The notes: generated from the letters alone by a model not told the origin. A DNA stretch of 64,000 nucleotides from Saccharopolyspora indica (GCF_027853965.1 NZ_JAQGLB010000006.1:124001-188000); one strand, 5' to 3'. Counted from the first letter of the stretch, positions 52,545-61,620 are shown. A program made the numbers and translations.

Positions 52545-54133
52545 GCCGCCACCTCCATCGAGCCGCTGCGCAGGCGGATCACCCGGTCCGCGGCCGCCAG
52601 CAGCGCCGGTCGGTGGGCCACTACGATCGCGGTCTTGCCTTTCAGCACTTCCGCGGCCGAGGTCGTCAGCACTGCTTCGGAGTGCAGGTCCAGCCGCGCC
52701 GTGGGTTCGTCGAGCAGCACGATCGGCGCGTTCTTCAGGTAGGCGCGGGCGATCGCCACGCGCTGCCGCTGGCCTGCGGAGAGTTCGGCGCCGCGCTCGC
52801 CCAGCAGGGCCCGGTAGCCGTCCGGGTGCTGCTCGATGAACTCCGCCGCGTGCGCCGCGCGGGCAGCAGCGCGCACCTCCGGCATCGGGGCGTCGGGCGC
52901 GCCGAGGCGGATGTTGTCGGCGATCGTCCCGGCGAACAGGTGCGGGTGCTGCGGAACCCACGCCAGTTGGCGGCGCCAGTCCGCCACGTCGAGTTCGCGC
53001 AGGTCGACGCCGTCCACCAGCACCCGGCCGGAGGTCGGCCGGACGAATCCGAGCAGCAGGTGCAGGACGGTGGACTTGCCCGCGCCGCTGGGCCCGACCA
53101 GTGCCACCCGCTCCCCCGGGCTGATGACGAACGACACCCGGTCCAGCACCGGGGCCTCGTCACCCGGGAAGTGCACGCTCACCTCTTCGAAGCGGATCTC
53201 ACCCGCGATGGCTCCGCGCCGCGTCCCGCCCTGTTCGGCGCTCGGGGCGTCCAGAACGTCGAAGACCTGCTCCGCCGCCGCCATGCCCTCTTCGGCGGCG
53301 TGAAACCTGGTGCCGAGCGCCCGCAGCGGCAGCAGCGCCTCCGGCGTCAGCAGCAGCACCACCAGCGCCGTGGTCAGATCCATCCCGCCGGACAGCAACC
53401 GCAGGCCGACCGGCACCGCGACCAGCGCGACCGCCAGCGACGACACCAGCTCCAGAGCGAAGCCCGACAGGAAGGCAACCCGCAGCGCCCGCATCGTCGC
53501 CGTGCGGTGCTCATCGGCCATCCGGCCGATCACCGCCGACTGGTGCTCGGCGCGCCCGAACACGCGCAGCGTGCTCAACCCGGCCAGCACGTCCCGGAAG
53601 TGCCCGCCGAGCCGCTGCAGGTGGGTCCACTGGTTCGCCGTCACGTCCCGGGTACGCAGGCCGATCAGGGCGCCGAACAGCGGGATCAGCGGAATCGTCA
53701 ACGCCACGATCAGCGCCGACGACCAGTCGGCCAGCCCCAGCCGCACCAGCACGACCGGCGGCACGAGCACCGCGACCGCCAACTGCGGCAGCACCCCGGT
53801 GATCACTGGTTCCAGCGCGTCGATCCCCTTCGTGATCAACGTGCTGAACGCCCCGCTGGACCGCTGCCCCGCAGCCCGGGCGAACAGCGAGCCGCGCAGA
53901 TCGGCCTTGAGATCGGCCGCCGCTCGCTGCACGAGGGCGTTGCCGCACCACGTCGTCCCCGCGCGCAGCACGACGGCACCGGCGAGCCACGGCAGCTGAC
54001 CGGCGTCGAGCTGCGCGATGGCGCGCGCGAGCAGGTCCGCCTGCGCGATGATCAGCCCGGCCTGCACCAGCGCGAGCACCGCCACCGCGATCCGGGTTCG
54101 GCGGGGCACCAGGCCCAGGAGTCGCTTGTTCAC
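52541..54133 (-). CDS. cydD: Cytochrome bd assembly ABC transporter CydD
   Basis: A 530-residue half-transporter: six helices (about 15-300) and an ATPase with Walker A GPSGAGKST, signature LSAGQRQRVAIARA and Walker B IVLLDEPTARLD. The signature has Ala in place of the second Gly-like position, common in CydD. It works with CydC. GTG 54133 overlaps the cydB stop (GTGA). Separate cydD and cydC genes contrast with the fused CydDC of some actinomycetes. Confidence 0.9.
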   Translation of the reverse strand: MNKRLLGLVPRRTRIAVAVLALVQAGLIIAQADLLARAIAQLDAGQLPWLAGAVVLRAGTTWCGNALVQRAAADLKADLRGSLFARAAGQRSSGAFSTLITKGIDALEPVITGVLPQLAVAVLVPPVVLVRLGLADWSSALIVALTIPLIPLFGALIGLRTRDVTANQWTHLQRLGGHFRDVLAGLSTLRVFGRAEHQSAVIGRMADEHRTATMRALRVAFLSGFALELVSSLAVALVAVPVGLRLLSGGMDLTTALVVLLLTPEALLPLRALGTRFHAAEEGMAAAEQVFDVLDAPSAEQGGTRRGAIAGEIRFEEVSVHFPGDEAPVLDRVSFVISPGERVALVGPSGAGKSTVLHLLLGFVRPTSGRVLVDGVDLRELDVADWRRQLAWVPQHPHLFAGTIADNIRLGAPDAPMPEVRAAARAAHAAEFIEQHPDGYRALLGERGAELSAGQRQRVAIARAYLKNAPIVLLDEPTARLDLHSEAVLTTSAAEVLKGKTAIVVAHRPALLAAADRVIRLRSGSMEVAA

Positions 54134-54906
54134 AGGTACAGCGGCCTTTCCACCCGGGCCCGGAACGTCCACCACACCAGGGCCTGGGCGGCGATCAGCA
54201 ACGGCATGAGCACGAGCACGGCGGGCAGCAGCAGACCGAGCGTGCCCGGATCGGCGGCGTTCTCCAGCAGCGGGAGGCGGAATCCGACCGCCAGGCACAG
54301 CAGCACCAGCGCGGCGGAGGTCAGCGCGAGCCCCGCCCGCTCCCCGCAGCGCCCGAACAGCGCGCTCGCGCGCTGGTGCGGTGGTCCGGACAGCCGGAGG
54401 CGGGCGAAGGCCAGGCCGTGCACGGCGAACAGCATCGCGATCGCGACCGCCGCCAGCAGCGCCCCGGGGCCGGTGGCCACCTCGTGGATCTGGCCCGCGA
54501 GCAGCCCCGCGAACATCCAGCCCCAGCTCAGCGCCACGCCCCAGCTGCCGCCGGTGATCGCCGCGTCGCATCCCGCGCACCACGCGCGGCCATCGGCCCG
54601 AGCCCGCAACCACAGCCCCATGTCGCGCACGATCCAGCCGACCAGCAGCAGCACCACGGCGGGGAACAACCCGGTCAGCAGCTCGCCTTCGAGCACGGGG
54701 AAGAAGCCGACCAGGATTCCCGCGGTGGCCACCAGCCACACCTCGTTGCCGAGGAAGAACGGCGCGATGGCGGTGACCACCAGCCTGCGCTGCCGCGCGT
54801 CGCGCCCGAGCGCGGGCAGCAGCATGCCGACTCCGACGTCCGCACCGCCCAGCAGGAAGTATCCGAGGGCGAACACGCCCAGCACCGCGATAGCCAGCAG
54901 TTCCAC
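54130..54906 (-). CDS. cydB: Cytochrome bd ubiquinol oxidase subunit II, short form
   Basis: A 258-residue CydB. The N-terminal signature GYFLLGGADVGVGMLLP and the FFLGNEVWLV segment are clear, with about seven hydrophobic helices. It is shorter than the 330-380 residues usual for CydB, seemingly lacking one or two helices, yet the frame is intact and its stop overlaps cydD. GTG 54906 has GAGGAGC upstream. It partners CydA in the oxygen-scavenging terminal oxidase. Confidence 0.87.
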   Translation of the reverse strand: MELLAIAVLGVFALGYFLLGGADVGVGMLLPALGRDARQRRLVVTAIAPFFLGNEVWLVATAGILVGFFPVLEGELLTGLFPAVVLLLVGWIVRDMGLWLRARADGRAWCAGCDAAITGGSWGVALSWGWMFAGLLAGQIHEVATGPGALLAAVAIAMLFAVHGLAFARLRLSGPPHQRASALFGRCGERAGLALTSAALVLLCLAVGFRLPLLENAADPGTLGLLLPAVLVLMPLLIAAQALVWWTFRARVERPLYL

Positions 54907-54916
54907 TGTTCGCTCC

Positions 54917-56173
54917 TCAGAAGGTGGCGGTCATCGGACGGGGTTCTTCGGGCATGCGCCCCAGCGCGACCGCGTCGGGGCCGCGGACCGCTTGGCGCAG
55001 CAGCAGGAACCAGTTCAGCGCCAGCAGCAGTCCGAACAGGACGGTGAAGACCAGCAGGGAGGTGCGCATCGCCGCCGCGGGGACGTCGGAGACCGCGTCC
55101 TCGACGCGCAGGACGCCGTCGATCACCCACGGCTGGCGGCCCATCTCGCGGAACACCCAGCCCGAGATCATCGCCAGGAAGGGCAGCGGGATCGCCGCCA
55201 CCAGCACCAGGTGCCACAGCCGGAACCGCCGCACCACCGGTGTGAAGAAGGCGAGCAGCACGCTCGGCACCAGCAGGTAGAGCAGCAGCGCGAAGGCGAG
55301 CAGCATCACGATCCCGCCCGACCTGGTCCAGGCCTCCGGCGGCACGTAGTCACCCGGGCCGAAGCGCGTGACCTGCTCGGCCTGCAGCTCCGCGATCTCC
55401 GCGCTGTTCTGGTTGAACACCGCGAGCTTCATCGGCTGGAGGTGGCCGAACTGCATCCCACCGCCCACCACCGTCACGAACAGCGCGGGCAGCGCGGTGA
55501 ACAGGCCGATGCGCAGCGACTTGGTGAACAGCTCCACATCGGCGGTCCGGCGGAACAGGTGCAGCGCGCTGATGCCCGCCACGAAAACCCCTGCGGTGAC
55601 CAGCGATCCGCTCAGGATGTGCCAGAACGCGTTCGTCGCCGCCGGATTGCTCAGCACCGCCCACGCGTCGGTCAGCCGCAGCTCCGCACCGGCCCGCTCG
55701 TAGCCCACCGGGTTCTGCAGGAATCCGTTGGTCACCAGGATCCAGTACGCCGAGGCGTACGCGGTGAGCGCGACGACCCAGATCAGCCCGAGGTGCACCC
55801 AGCGGTTCAGCCGTCCCCAGCCGAAGATCCACAGGCCCAGGAACGTCGATTCGACGAAGAACGCGACCAGCGCCTCCATCGCCAGCGAGGCGCCGATGAC
55901 GTTGCCCGCCAGGTGCATCAGCCCGCTCCAGGCCATCCCGAACTGGAACTCCATCACCAGCCCGGTGACGATGCCCACCGCGTAGTTGATCACGTAGAGC
56001 TGGCCCCAGAACCGGGTCATCCGCTCGTGCACCGGGTTCCGCGAGAACGTCGCCCTGGTCTGCACGCACGCCACGAGCGTCGCCAGCCCGATGGTCAGCG
56101 CGACGAACAGGAAGTGGCCGCCGGCGGTCAGGGCGAACTGCAGACGCGCCAGGTCGAGGGTTTCCGGATCCAT
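54917..56173 (-). CDS. cydA: Cytochrome bd ubiquinol oxidase subunit I
   Basis: A 418-residue CydA with about nine helices. The haem b595 His is in GGHFLFV near residue 20, the conserved Glu is in VMEFQFGM, and GRQPWVIDGVLR follows the Q-loop. The Q-loop is short, as in actinobacterial enzymes. It oxidises menaquinol and reduces O2 at high affinity. A run of TAGGGGA repeats lies upstream, after the response regulator gene. It is first in cydA-B-D-C-amidase. Confidence 0.93.
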   Translation of the reverse strand: MDPETLDLARLQFALTAGGHFLFVALTIGLATLVACVQTRATFSRNPVHERMTRFWGQLYVINYAVGIVTGLVMEFQFGMAWSGLMHLAGNVIGASLAMEALVAFFVESTFLGLWIFGWGRLNRWVHLGLIWVVALTAYASAYWILVTNGFLQNPVGYERAGAELRLTDAWAVLSNPAATNAFWHILSGSLVTAGVFVAGISALHLFRRTADVELFTKSLRIGLFTALPALFVTVVGGGMQFGHLQPMKLAVFNQNSAEIAELQAEQVTRFGPGDYVPPEAWTRSGGIVMLLAFALLLYLLVPSVLLAFFTPVVRRFRLWHLVLVAAIPLPFLAMISGWVFREMGRQPWVIDGVLRVEDAVSDVPAAAMRTSLLVFTVLFGLLLALNWFLLLRQAVRGPDAVALGRMPEEPRPMTATF

Positions 56174-56245
56174 GCCCTCAGCCTGCCGCCGCGGCGGGCA
56201 CCGGGCGTCGGGCCGCGGAGGACACTTCGGATACCGCGCCGGTCG

Positions 56246-56266
56246 TCCCCTAGGGGCGCTCCCCTA
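56246..56266 (-). promoter_or_regulatory. Twin TAGGGGA repeats and CCCCTAGGGG palindrome before cydA
   Basis: In the 113-bp gap between the response regulator gene and cydA, TCCCCTA (plus strand) occurs at 56246-56252 and 56260-56266. The first is part of the perfect palindrome CCCCTAGGGG (56247-56256). It lies 74-93 bases before the cydA start, a suitable place for an activator. The adjacent LuxR/NarL-type regulator is the obvious candidate, but this is inference. Confidence 0.45.
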
Positions 56267-56286
56267 CACCTGGAGTTGTGCCCGCA

Positions 56287-56952
56287 TCACGTCAGCCAGC
56301 CCGGCGTGATCAACGCCGATTCGTAGGCCAGCACGACCAGTTGTGCCCGGTCGCGCACGCCGAGCTTGCTCATGATCCGGCTGACGTGGGTCTTGGCCGT
56401 GGCCGGGCTGAGCACCAGGCGCTCGGCGATCGCGTCGTTGGGCAGCCCGCGCGCCACCAGCACCAGCACCTCCCGCTCGCGGTCGGTCAGCGAGCTCAGC
56501 CGCGGGCTGGGCGCGGGCCGGTCGCTGCGCGCGGCGAACTCCGCGATCAGCCGCCGGGTGATGGCCGGTGCCAGCAGCGCATCGCCGCGGGCCACCACGC
56601 GCACCGCGTGGATCAGCTCGGTCGGTTCGGTGTCCTTGACGAGGAATCCGCTCGCCCCGGCCCGCAGCGCCCCGTAGACGTGGTCGTCCACGTCGAAGGT
56701 GGTCAGGATGAGCACCTTCACCGCCGCCAGGGCCGGGTCGGCGCAGATCCGCCGGGTCGCCTCCAGCCCGTCGAGCTGCGGCATCCGGATGTCCATCAGC
56801 ACCACGTCGGGGCGCAGCTCGGCGGCGCGGCGCACCGCCTCGGCGCCGTCGGCGGCCTCGCCGGTCACCTCGACGTCGGCCTCGCCCTCCAGGATGGACC
56901 GGAAACCCGCGCGCACCAGCGTCTGGTCGTCGGCCAGCAGCACCCGGATCAC
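56287..56952 (-). CDS. NarL/LuxR-type response regulator
   Basis: A 221-residue response regulator. The receiver has ADDQ, phosphoacceptor Asp in VVLMDIRMP, and KD in FLVKDTEP; the C-terminal LuxR helix-turn-helix reads LTDREREVLVLVARGLPNDAIAERLVLSPATAKTHV (residues about 155-195). GTG 56952 overlaps the kinase stop (GTGA), so the pair is co-expressed. The cyd operon lies immediately downstream and may be one of its targets. Confidence 0.92.
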   Translation of the reverse strand: MIRVLLADDQTLVRAGFRSILEGEADVEVTGEAADGAEAVRRAAELRPDVVLMDIRMPQLDGLEATRRICADPALAAVKVLILTTFDVDDHVYGALRAGASGFLVKDTEPTELIHAVRVVARGDALLAPAITRRLIAEFAARSDRPAPSPRLSSLTDREREVLVLVARGLPNDAIAERLVLSPATAKTHVSRIMSKLGVRDRAQLVVLAYESALITPGWLT

Positions 56953-58079
56953 AGCGCGGACCGCCACGGCAGGACGGCCCGCACCCGGAAGCCGCCGTCC
57001 GGCCCGGAACCGGCGGTGAACTCCCCGCCCAGCGCCCGGGCGCGCTCCTCCATGCCGCGAATCCCGTTGCCCCGCTCCACGTCCGGCACCGCGCTCCCGT
57101 CGTCGTCGATCTGCACCCGGACATCCTGGCCGGTGTACCCGATGCGCACGAAAGCCGTGCGCGCGTCGGCGTGTCTGGTCACGTTGGTCAGCGCCTCCTG
57201 CACGATCCGGTACCCGGCGAGGTCCACCTCCGGTGGCAGCGGCCGGACTTCGCCGTCGACCTCGACGCGCACCGCCAGCCCGGTGGCGCCGGCCTGCGCG
57301 ACCAGGTCGTCCACCCGGGCCAGTCCCGGCGGCGGGCCGGCCTCGTCGACCTGGCGCAGCACGCCGAGCGTAGCGCGCAGCTCGCGCAGCGCGTCCTTGC
57401 TGGCCTGCTTGATCGACGTCAGGGCCGGGGCGGGATCGGTGTCGCTGCGGTGCAGCGCGGCACCGGCCTGCACGTTGATCAGCGAGAGGTGGTGGCCGAG
57501 CGCGTCGTGCAGCTCCCGCGCGATGCGCAGCCGCTCCTCGCTGGCCCGCGAACGCGCTTCCTCCTCCTTCTCCCGCTCCACCGCGCGCATCCGCTGCTCC
57601 GCCTCGTTCAGGTAAGCACGCCGGTTGTGGACCAGGCCGCCGATCGCGACCGCCGCGACCAGCCACCCGGCGAACAGGTACAGCGAGGTGTCGTCGAGGT
57701 GCCGCTGCCCGCTGCTCACCTCGCCGTAGCCGACGAACAGCATCGCCGCCACCGCCAGGAGCACCGCCACGGCCGTGCGCCCTTCAGCGGCGACCGTGCA
57801 CAACGCGACCGCGAACGCCAGCAGCAGCGGGCCATCGGCAGTGCTGAGCGGGTAGTAGACGACGCAACCCGCGAGCGTCGCCAGCGCGACGGGAACGGGA
57901 AAGCGCCGCCGGAGCACCAGCACGGCGCAGGTGCCGAGGATCATCAGCACGTCGAACAGCCGGAAGCCGCTCTGGTCGACCGCGAAGTTCAGCAGCGCGG
58001 AGAGCAGCACCGCGGCTGCGATGAGCACCGCCAGCGCCAGGTCGACCACGATGGCCGGCAACCTCCGCAGAACCGTCAT
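56949..58079 (-). CDS. Sensor histidine kinase (HisKA_3 family)
   Basis: A 376-residue kinase: four to five N-terminal helices (about 10-150), a coiled-coil linker, the HisKA_3 box ERLRIARELHDALGHHLSLI with the phospho-His, and an HATPase domain with EALTNVTRHADA and GNGIRGMEERA. It lacks a large outside domain, so it may sense the membrane itself. It overlaps both the FetB-like gene (ATGA) and the regulator gene. Confidence 0.92.
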   Translation of the reverse strand: MTVLRRLPAIVVDLALAVLIAAAVLLSALLNFAVDQSGFRLFDVLMILGTCAVLVLRRRFPVPVALATLAGCVVYYPLSTADGPLLLAFAVALCTVAAEGRTAVAVLLAVAAMLFVGYGEVSSGQRHLDDTSLYLFAGWLVAAVAIGGLVHNRRAYLNEAEQRMRAVEREKEEEARSRASEERLRIARELHDALGHHLSLINVQAGAALHRSDTDPAPALTSIKQASKDALRELRATLGVLRQVDEAGPPPGLARVDDLVAQAGATGLAVRVEVDGEVRPLPPEVDLAGYRIVQEALTNVTRHADARTAFVRIGYTGQDVRVQIDDDGSAVPDVERGNGIRGMEERARALGGEFTAGSGPDGGFRVRAVLPWRSAL

Positions 58080-58843
58080 GCCCGGAAGGATAGGCGCTGA
58101 CCGGATCTGGTCAGCCGACCGCGCGCGACGATCTCCAGCACCACCAGGATCGCCACCGCCTCCACCGCCAGCAGCGCCACCAGCACGTAGAGCTGCACGA
58201 CCCCGGCCTGGACCGGTGTGGCGCCGCCGAGGAGCATCCCGACGAACGCCCCGGGCAGCGTCACCGTTCCCACCGTGCGGGTCTGGTCGAGCGCGGGGAC
58301 CAGCGCGGTGCCCGCCGCCGGCCGGGCGATCTCCAGCCGGGCGAGCCGCTCGGTCATGCCCAGCGCCAGGGCTGCCTCCACCTCACCGCGCCGGTGCTGC
58401 AGCTCGTCCAGCAACCGCCGCCCGGCCAGCGCGGTGGCCACCATCGCGCCACCGATGAGCTGCCCGACCAGCGGGATCAGCACCATCCCGGTGAGCGGCA
58501 CCGCTCCGGTGACCACCAGCAGCCCCACCGCCGGGGCGACGCCCGCGGCGATCGCCGGTCCCGCCCAGGGCCAGCTGCGGTCATCGGTGATCCGCCGCCC
58601 GGCGGTGTGCGCGGCGATGGCGAACATCAGCACGATGAACAGCGCCGCCAGCGCGGTCGAGCGCACCAGGTAGGCGATCAGCAGCGACACCGCGGCCAGC
58701 TGCACCGCGCCGCGCACCCCCGCCAGCAGCACGTCGCGGTAGCGGGCCAGCCCGCCGAGGCCGGCGACGGCAGCGGCGGCGATCAGCAGCAGCGCGATGG
58801 CCACGCCGAGCGCGGGCGTGACCGGGACGGATCCGGACGGCAC
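58076..58843 (-). CDS. FetB/UPF0014-family membrane permease
   Basis: A 255-residue membrane protein with about seven helices. RGAVQLAAVSLLIAYL near residue 45, GMVLIPLVGQLIGGAMV and the conserved VTLPGAFVGMLLGGATPVQAG match the UPF0014/FetB family, thought to export iron with an ATPase (FetA). No ATPase gene is adjacent. It is the first gene of an operon with the kinase and regulator, which suggests the two-component system could sense metal or envelope stress. Confidence 0.82.
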   Translation of the reverse strand: MPSGSVPVTPALGVAIALLLIAAAAVAGLGGLARYRDVLLAGVRGAVQLAAVSLLIAYLVRSTALAALFIVLMFAIAAHTAGRRITDDRSWPWAGPAIAAGVAPAVGLLVVTGAVPLTGMVLIPLVGQLIGGAMVATALAGRRLLDELQHRRGEVEAALALGMTERLARLEIARPAAGTALVPALDQTRTVGTVTLPGAFVGMLLGGATPVQAGVVQLYVLVALLAVEAVAILVVLEIVARGRLTRSGQRLSFRA

Positions 58844-58880
58844 CGCCCGACTCTAGGCCGGTCCGCGTCCGCTGCGCCGG

Positions 58881-59834
58881 TCAGCGCGGGCTGTCCAGCA
58901 GTTCCACCGGTTCGGCGATCACGTCCACGAGCGCTCCGTTGCGGGTCACGGTGATCGGCAGCGGGCGGCCGATGGCCTCGGCGAACATCAGCCGCTGCAA
59001 TCCCTGGGCGTCGCGCACCGGGTTGCCGCCCGCGGTGAGCACGAGGTCACCGCGGTGCAGCCCGGCGCGCGCGGCGGGGCTGTGCCGGACCACGTCCACC
59101 ACGCGCAGCCCGGTCCGCTGCCCGGTGCGTTCGACCAGTTCGTGGGGAAGCGGTGCCGGGGTGGTCACCAGGCCCAGGTAGGCGCGCCGGACGCGGCCGT
59201 GGCGGACCAGCGAATCGATGATGCGGCGGGTGGTGGCGTTGATCGGGATCGCCAGCCCGAGCCCCACTCCGGCGACCGCGGTGTTGATCCCCACCACGAG
59301 GCCGCGCGAATCGGCCAGCGCCCCACCGGAGTTGCCGGGGTTGAGCGCGGCGTCGGTCTGGATGACGTCCTCGATGATGCGGGCGGCCTGGCCGCTGCGC
59401 GCGGGCAGCGATCGCCCGAGCCCGCTGACCACGCCCGCGGTGACCGAACCGGCCAGGCCGAGCGGGTTGCCGACCGCGACCACGAGCTGGCCGACCACCA
59501 GCCGGTCGCTGTCGCCCAGCCGCACCGGTGGCGGTGTTCCGCCCACCGCGCGGACCACCGCCAGATCCGACAGCGGATCGGCGCCGACCACGGAGAACGG
59601 CGCGTCGGAGCCGTCGGCGAAGCGCGCGGTGCCGCCATCGGCCCGGCCGAGGACGTGCGCGTTGGTGAGCAGGAAGCCGTCCCCGGTGAACACCACCGCC
59701 GAACCGGTGCCCTCGCCCCGCTCACCTGCCGAGTGCAGGCTCGCCACGCTGGGCGTGATCGTGCGGGCGACCTGGGCCACCGTGCGGGAGTAGCCGTCCA
59801 GCGCGTCGAACGGATCTTGCGGGGTGCCGGCCAT
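58881..59834 (-). CDS. HtrA/DegP-like serine protease with PDZ domain
   Basis: A 317-residue trypsin-like protease with catalytic His60 (TNAHV), Asp90 (DLAVV) and Ser169 (GNSGG), and a C-terminal PDZ domain (about 215-305). Unlike most HtrA proteins it has no signal peptide, membrane anchor or Lys-rich leader; with the ATG at 59834, preceded by GGAGG, it would be cytoplasmic. A slightly longer TTG start would not change this. Role: protein quality control, target unknown. Confidence 0.88.
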   Translation of the reverse strand: MAGTPQDPFDALDGYSRTVAQVARTITPSVASLHSAGERGEGTGSAVVFTGDGFLLTNAHVLGRADGGTARFADGSDAPFSVVGADPLSDLAVVRAVGGTPPPVRLGDSDRLVVGQLVVAVGNPLGLAGSVTAGVVSGLGRSLPARSGQAARIIEDVIQTDAALNPGNSGGALADSRGLVVGINTAVAGVGLGLAIPINATTRRIIDSLVRHGRVRRAYLGLVTTPAPLPHELVERTGQRTGLRVVDVVRHSPAARAGLHRGDLVLTAGGNPVRDAQGLQRLMFAEAIGRPLPITVTRNGALVDVIAEPVELLDSPR

Positions 59835-59918
59835 CACGACCTCCAACCGGAGCTGTGTGCCTGCGCAACGCCGCGCGGAACCGCCGGATTCCCGCTCCCG
59901 CGCCCGTTCGCCCTCGGC

Positions 59919-60752
59919 TTAGCCCGTGTTCGACCGGCGCGCCGCTGTGATGGCTCCCAGCGCGGCCACGGCCCCGACCATGCCGAGCGTCAGCAGCACG
60001 ACCCGCGCGTCGTGCTCGGGCCCGGCTCCGCTCATCCCGGCCAGCACCGATTTCACCCCGATGAACACCAGCACCACCGCCAACCCCACCTGGGCGTCCG
60101 GCACCCGTGCCAGCAAGCCGCGCAGCAGCCCGAACACGTGCCGGAACCCGACCAGCGCGAGCACGCCCGCCAGCAGCACCAGAGGGTCCGAACCGGTCAT
60201 CTCGCGGGTGGCAGCGGCCGACAGCAGCGCGAGGACGAGCGCGGCGAGCACCGAGACGGCCGTGGCCAGGTGCGGCGCGAGCGGCCGGGGTGGATCGCCT
60301 TCGCCGCGGAAGGCCCGCCAGGCGGCCCACAGGACAGCAGCGCCGAACACGACCGAGACGACGCCGATCAGGGGCGCATCGGTGAACGCCAGCGCACCTC
60401 GGGCCAGCACACCGGCGACCACGACCACCGCGACGGTCTCCATCCCGGCCGCCACCGACAGCAGCACGGCGAGCAGATCCACCGTCGCGGCCAGCGAGGT
60501 CGCCCACCCGGCGAAGAACTGCCCGGCGGCGTCGGTCCCGTCAGCGCCGAGCAGCATCGCGCCGACCAGCGCGGCCACCAAGAGCTGTGCGACGAGCAGC
60601 AGGGCGCAGCGGCGCAGCGGCCCGGCCCGTCCAGCAGCGATCAGATCCCAGGCGACGAGCGCGAGCAGGATCCCCGCCGCCGACCACGAAATCGCAGGCA
60701 CGCCCACAAGCGCCTCCGGTTCGGGAGCGATCGGCACCCCGATGGCCGACAT
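59919..60752 (-). CDS. TerC-like integral membrane protein, divergent
   Basis: A 277-residue protein with about seven to nine hydrophobic segments. Near the C-terminus, VGFRHVFGLLRGLLARV...GLAVVLVFIGVKSVL strongly recalls TerC/Alx-family proteins implicated in manganese or tellurite resistance. The acidic DSVPA-type metal motif of TerC is not present at the expected place, so metal transport is uncertain. It stands alone between the HtrA gene and the GntR gene. Confidence 0.55.
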   Translation of the reverse strand: MSAIGVPIAPEPEALVGVPAISWSAAGILLALVAWDLIAAGRAGPLRRCALLLVAQLLVAALVGAMLLGADGTDAAGQFFAGWATSLAATVDLLAVLLSVAAGMETVAVVVVAGVLARGALAFTDAPLIGVVSVVFGAAVLWAAWRAFRGEGDPPRPLAPHLATAVSVLAALVLALLSAAATREMTGSDPLVLLAGVLALVGFRHVFGLLRGLLARVPDAQVGLAVVLVFIGVKSVLAGMSGAGPEHDARVVLLTLGMVGAVAALGAITAARRSNTG

Positions 60753-60868
60753 CGGCCCCGCACTGCCGTTCTAGACCTGCCGGACCGGAGATGTCCAGCG
60801 CTCCCAAGGCGATCCATCCGTTCGGCGCAGCGACTGTCCTCTGTGGATCGTTGCTGATCCGGGGATGA

Positions 60869-60879
60869 CATACTGTATG
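60869..60879. promoter_or_regulatory. Palindrome CATACTGTATG, probable GntR autoregulatory site
   Basis: A perfect 11-bp palindrome (CATAC-T-GTATG) 52-62 bases upstream of a GntR/FCD regulator gene, in an AT-rich patch that also includes a -10-like TATGCT. Its place fits autorepression. Its presence also argues that the ATG at 60865, which would put the palindrome in the coding region, is not the real start. Confidence 0.6.
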
Positions 60880-60930
60880 CTAAAACCATCGGGCAAAACA
60901 CCCGCACCCCGACCGACCCCGGAGCTGCGC

Positions 60931-61614
60931 ATGTCGTTGACCTCGAAACCGCAGGGCCTGGCCGCGCGCCAGGTCGCGCGTCCGGTGCCGCTGCGCGACA
61001 CCGTCTACGAGGCCATCCTGGAGCTGATCGTCACCGGTGAGCTCAAACCCGGCCAGCACCTGGTGGAGAAGGAGCTCGCCGAACTGCTCGGGGTGTCGCG
61101 GCAACCGGTGCGCGAAGCGCTGCAGTGGCTCAAGAAGGACGAGTGGGTGGACCTGCGGCCCGGCTTCGGCGCGTTCGTGCACAGCCCGACCCCGGAGGAG
61201 GCCGATCAGCTGCTGGGCGTGCGCACCCTGCTGGAGGCCGAATCCGCCCGGCTGGCGGCGCTGAACTCCACCAAGGAGGGCATCGCCGAGCTCAAGCAGA
61301 TCTACAAGCGCGGAGTTCAGGCGCTCAAGGCCGACGACGTGGAGGCGGTGGTCGCGGCCAACGCCGAGCTGCACGCCCGGATCACCGAGATGTCCGGCAA
61401 CAAGGTGCTCGGCGAGCTGGCGGCGCGGATCAACCGCCGGGTCCGCTGGTACCACACCCCGGTGGCCAAGTCGCGCGGCAAGAAGTCGTGGGACGAGCAC
61501 GCCGCCCTGATCGAGGCGATCGGCAAGAAGGACGCCGAGCGCGCCGCGCAGCTGATGCGCGAGCACACCGAGCACACCCGCGAGTCCTACCTCGCGCAGA
61601 ACTCCGAGAGCTGA
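60931..61614 (+). CDS. GntR/FCD-family transcriptional regulator
   Basis: A 227-residue GntR regulator with an N-terminal winged helix (about 20-85: DTVYEAILELIVTGELKPGQHLVEKELAELLGVSRQPVREAL) and a helical FCD ligand-binding domain. ATG 60931 is preceded by GGAG six bases upstream and gives the usual N-terminus. No metabolic operon lies next to it, so its targets are unknown. A palindrome in its promoter suggests autoregulation. Confidence 0.85.
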   Translation: MSLTSKPQGLAARQVARPVPLRDTVYEAILELIVTGELKPGQHLVEKELAELLGVSRQPVREALQWLKKDEWVDLRPGFGAFVHSPTPEEADQLLGVRTLLEAESARLAALNSTKEGIAELKQIYKRGVQALKADDVEAVVAANAELHARITEMSGNKVLGELAARINRRVRWYHTPVAKSRGKKSWDEHAALIEAIGKKDAERAAQLMREHTEHTRESYLAQNSES

Positions 61615-61620
61615 GCCGAA

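Noticed and set aside
52442-56326. A plus-strand open frame of nearly 1300 codons opposite cydA, cydB and cydD
   Set aside because: It has His/Arg/Gln-rich shadow composition and lies opposite unmistakable cyd genes.
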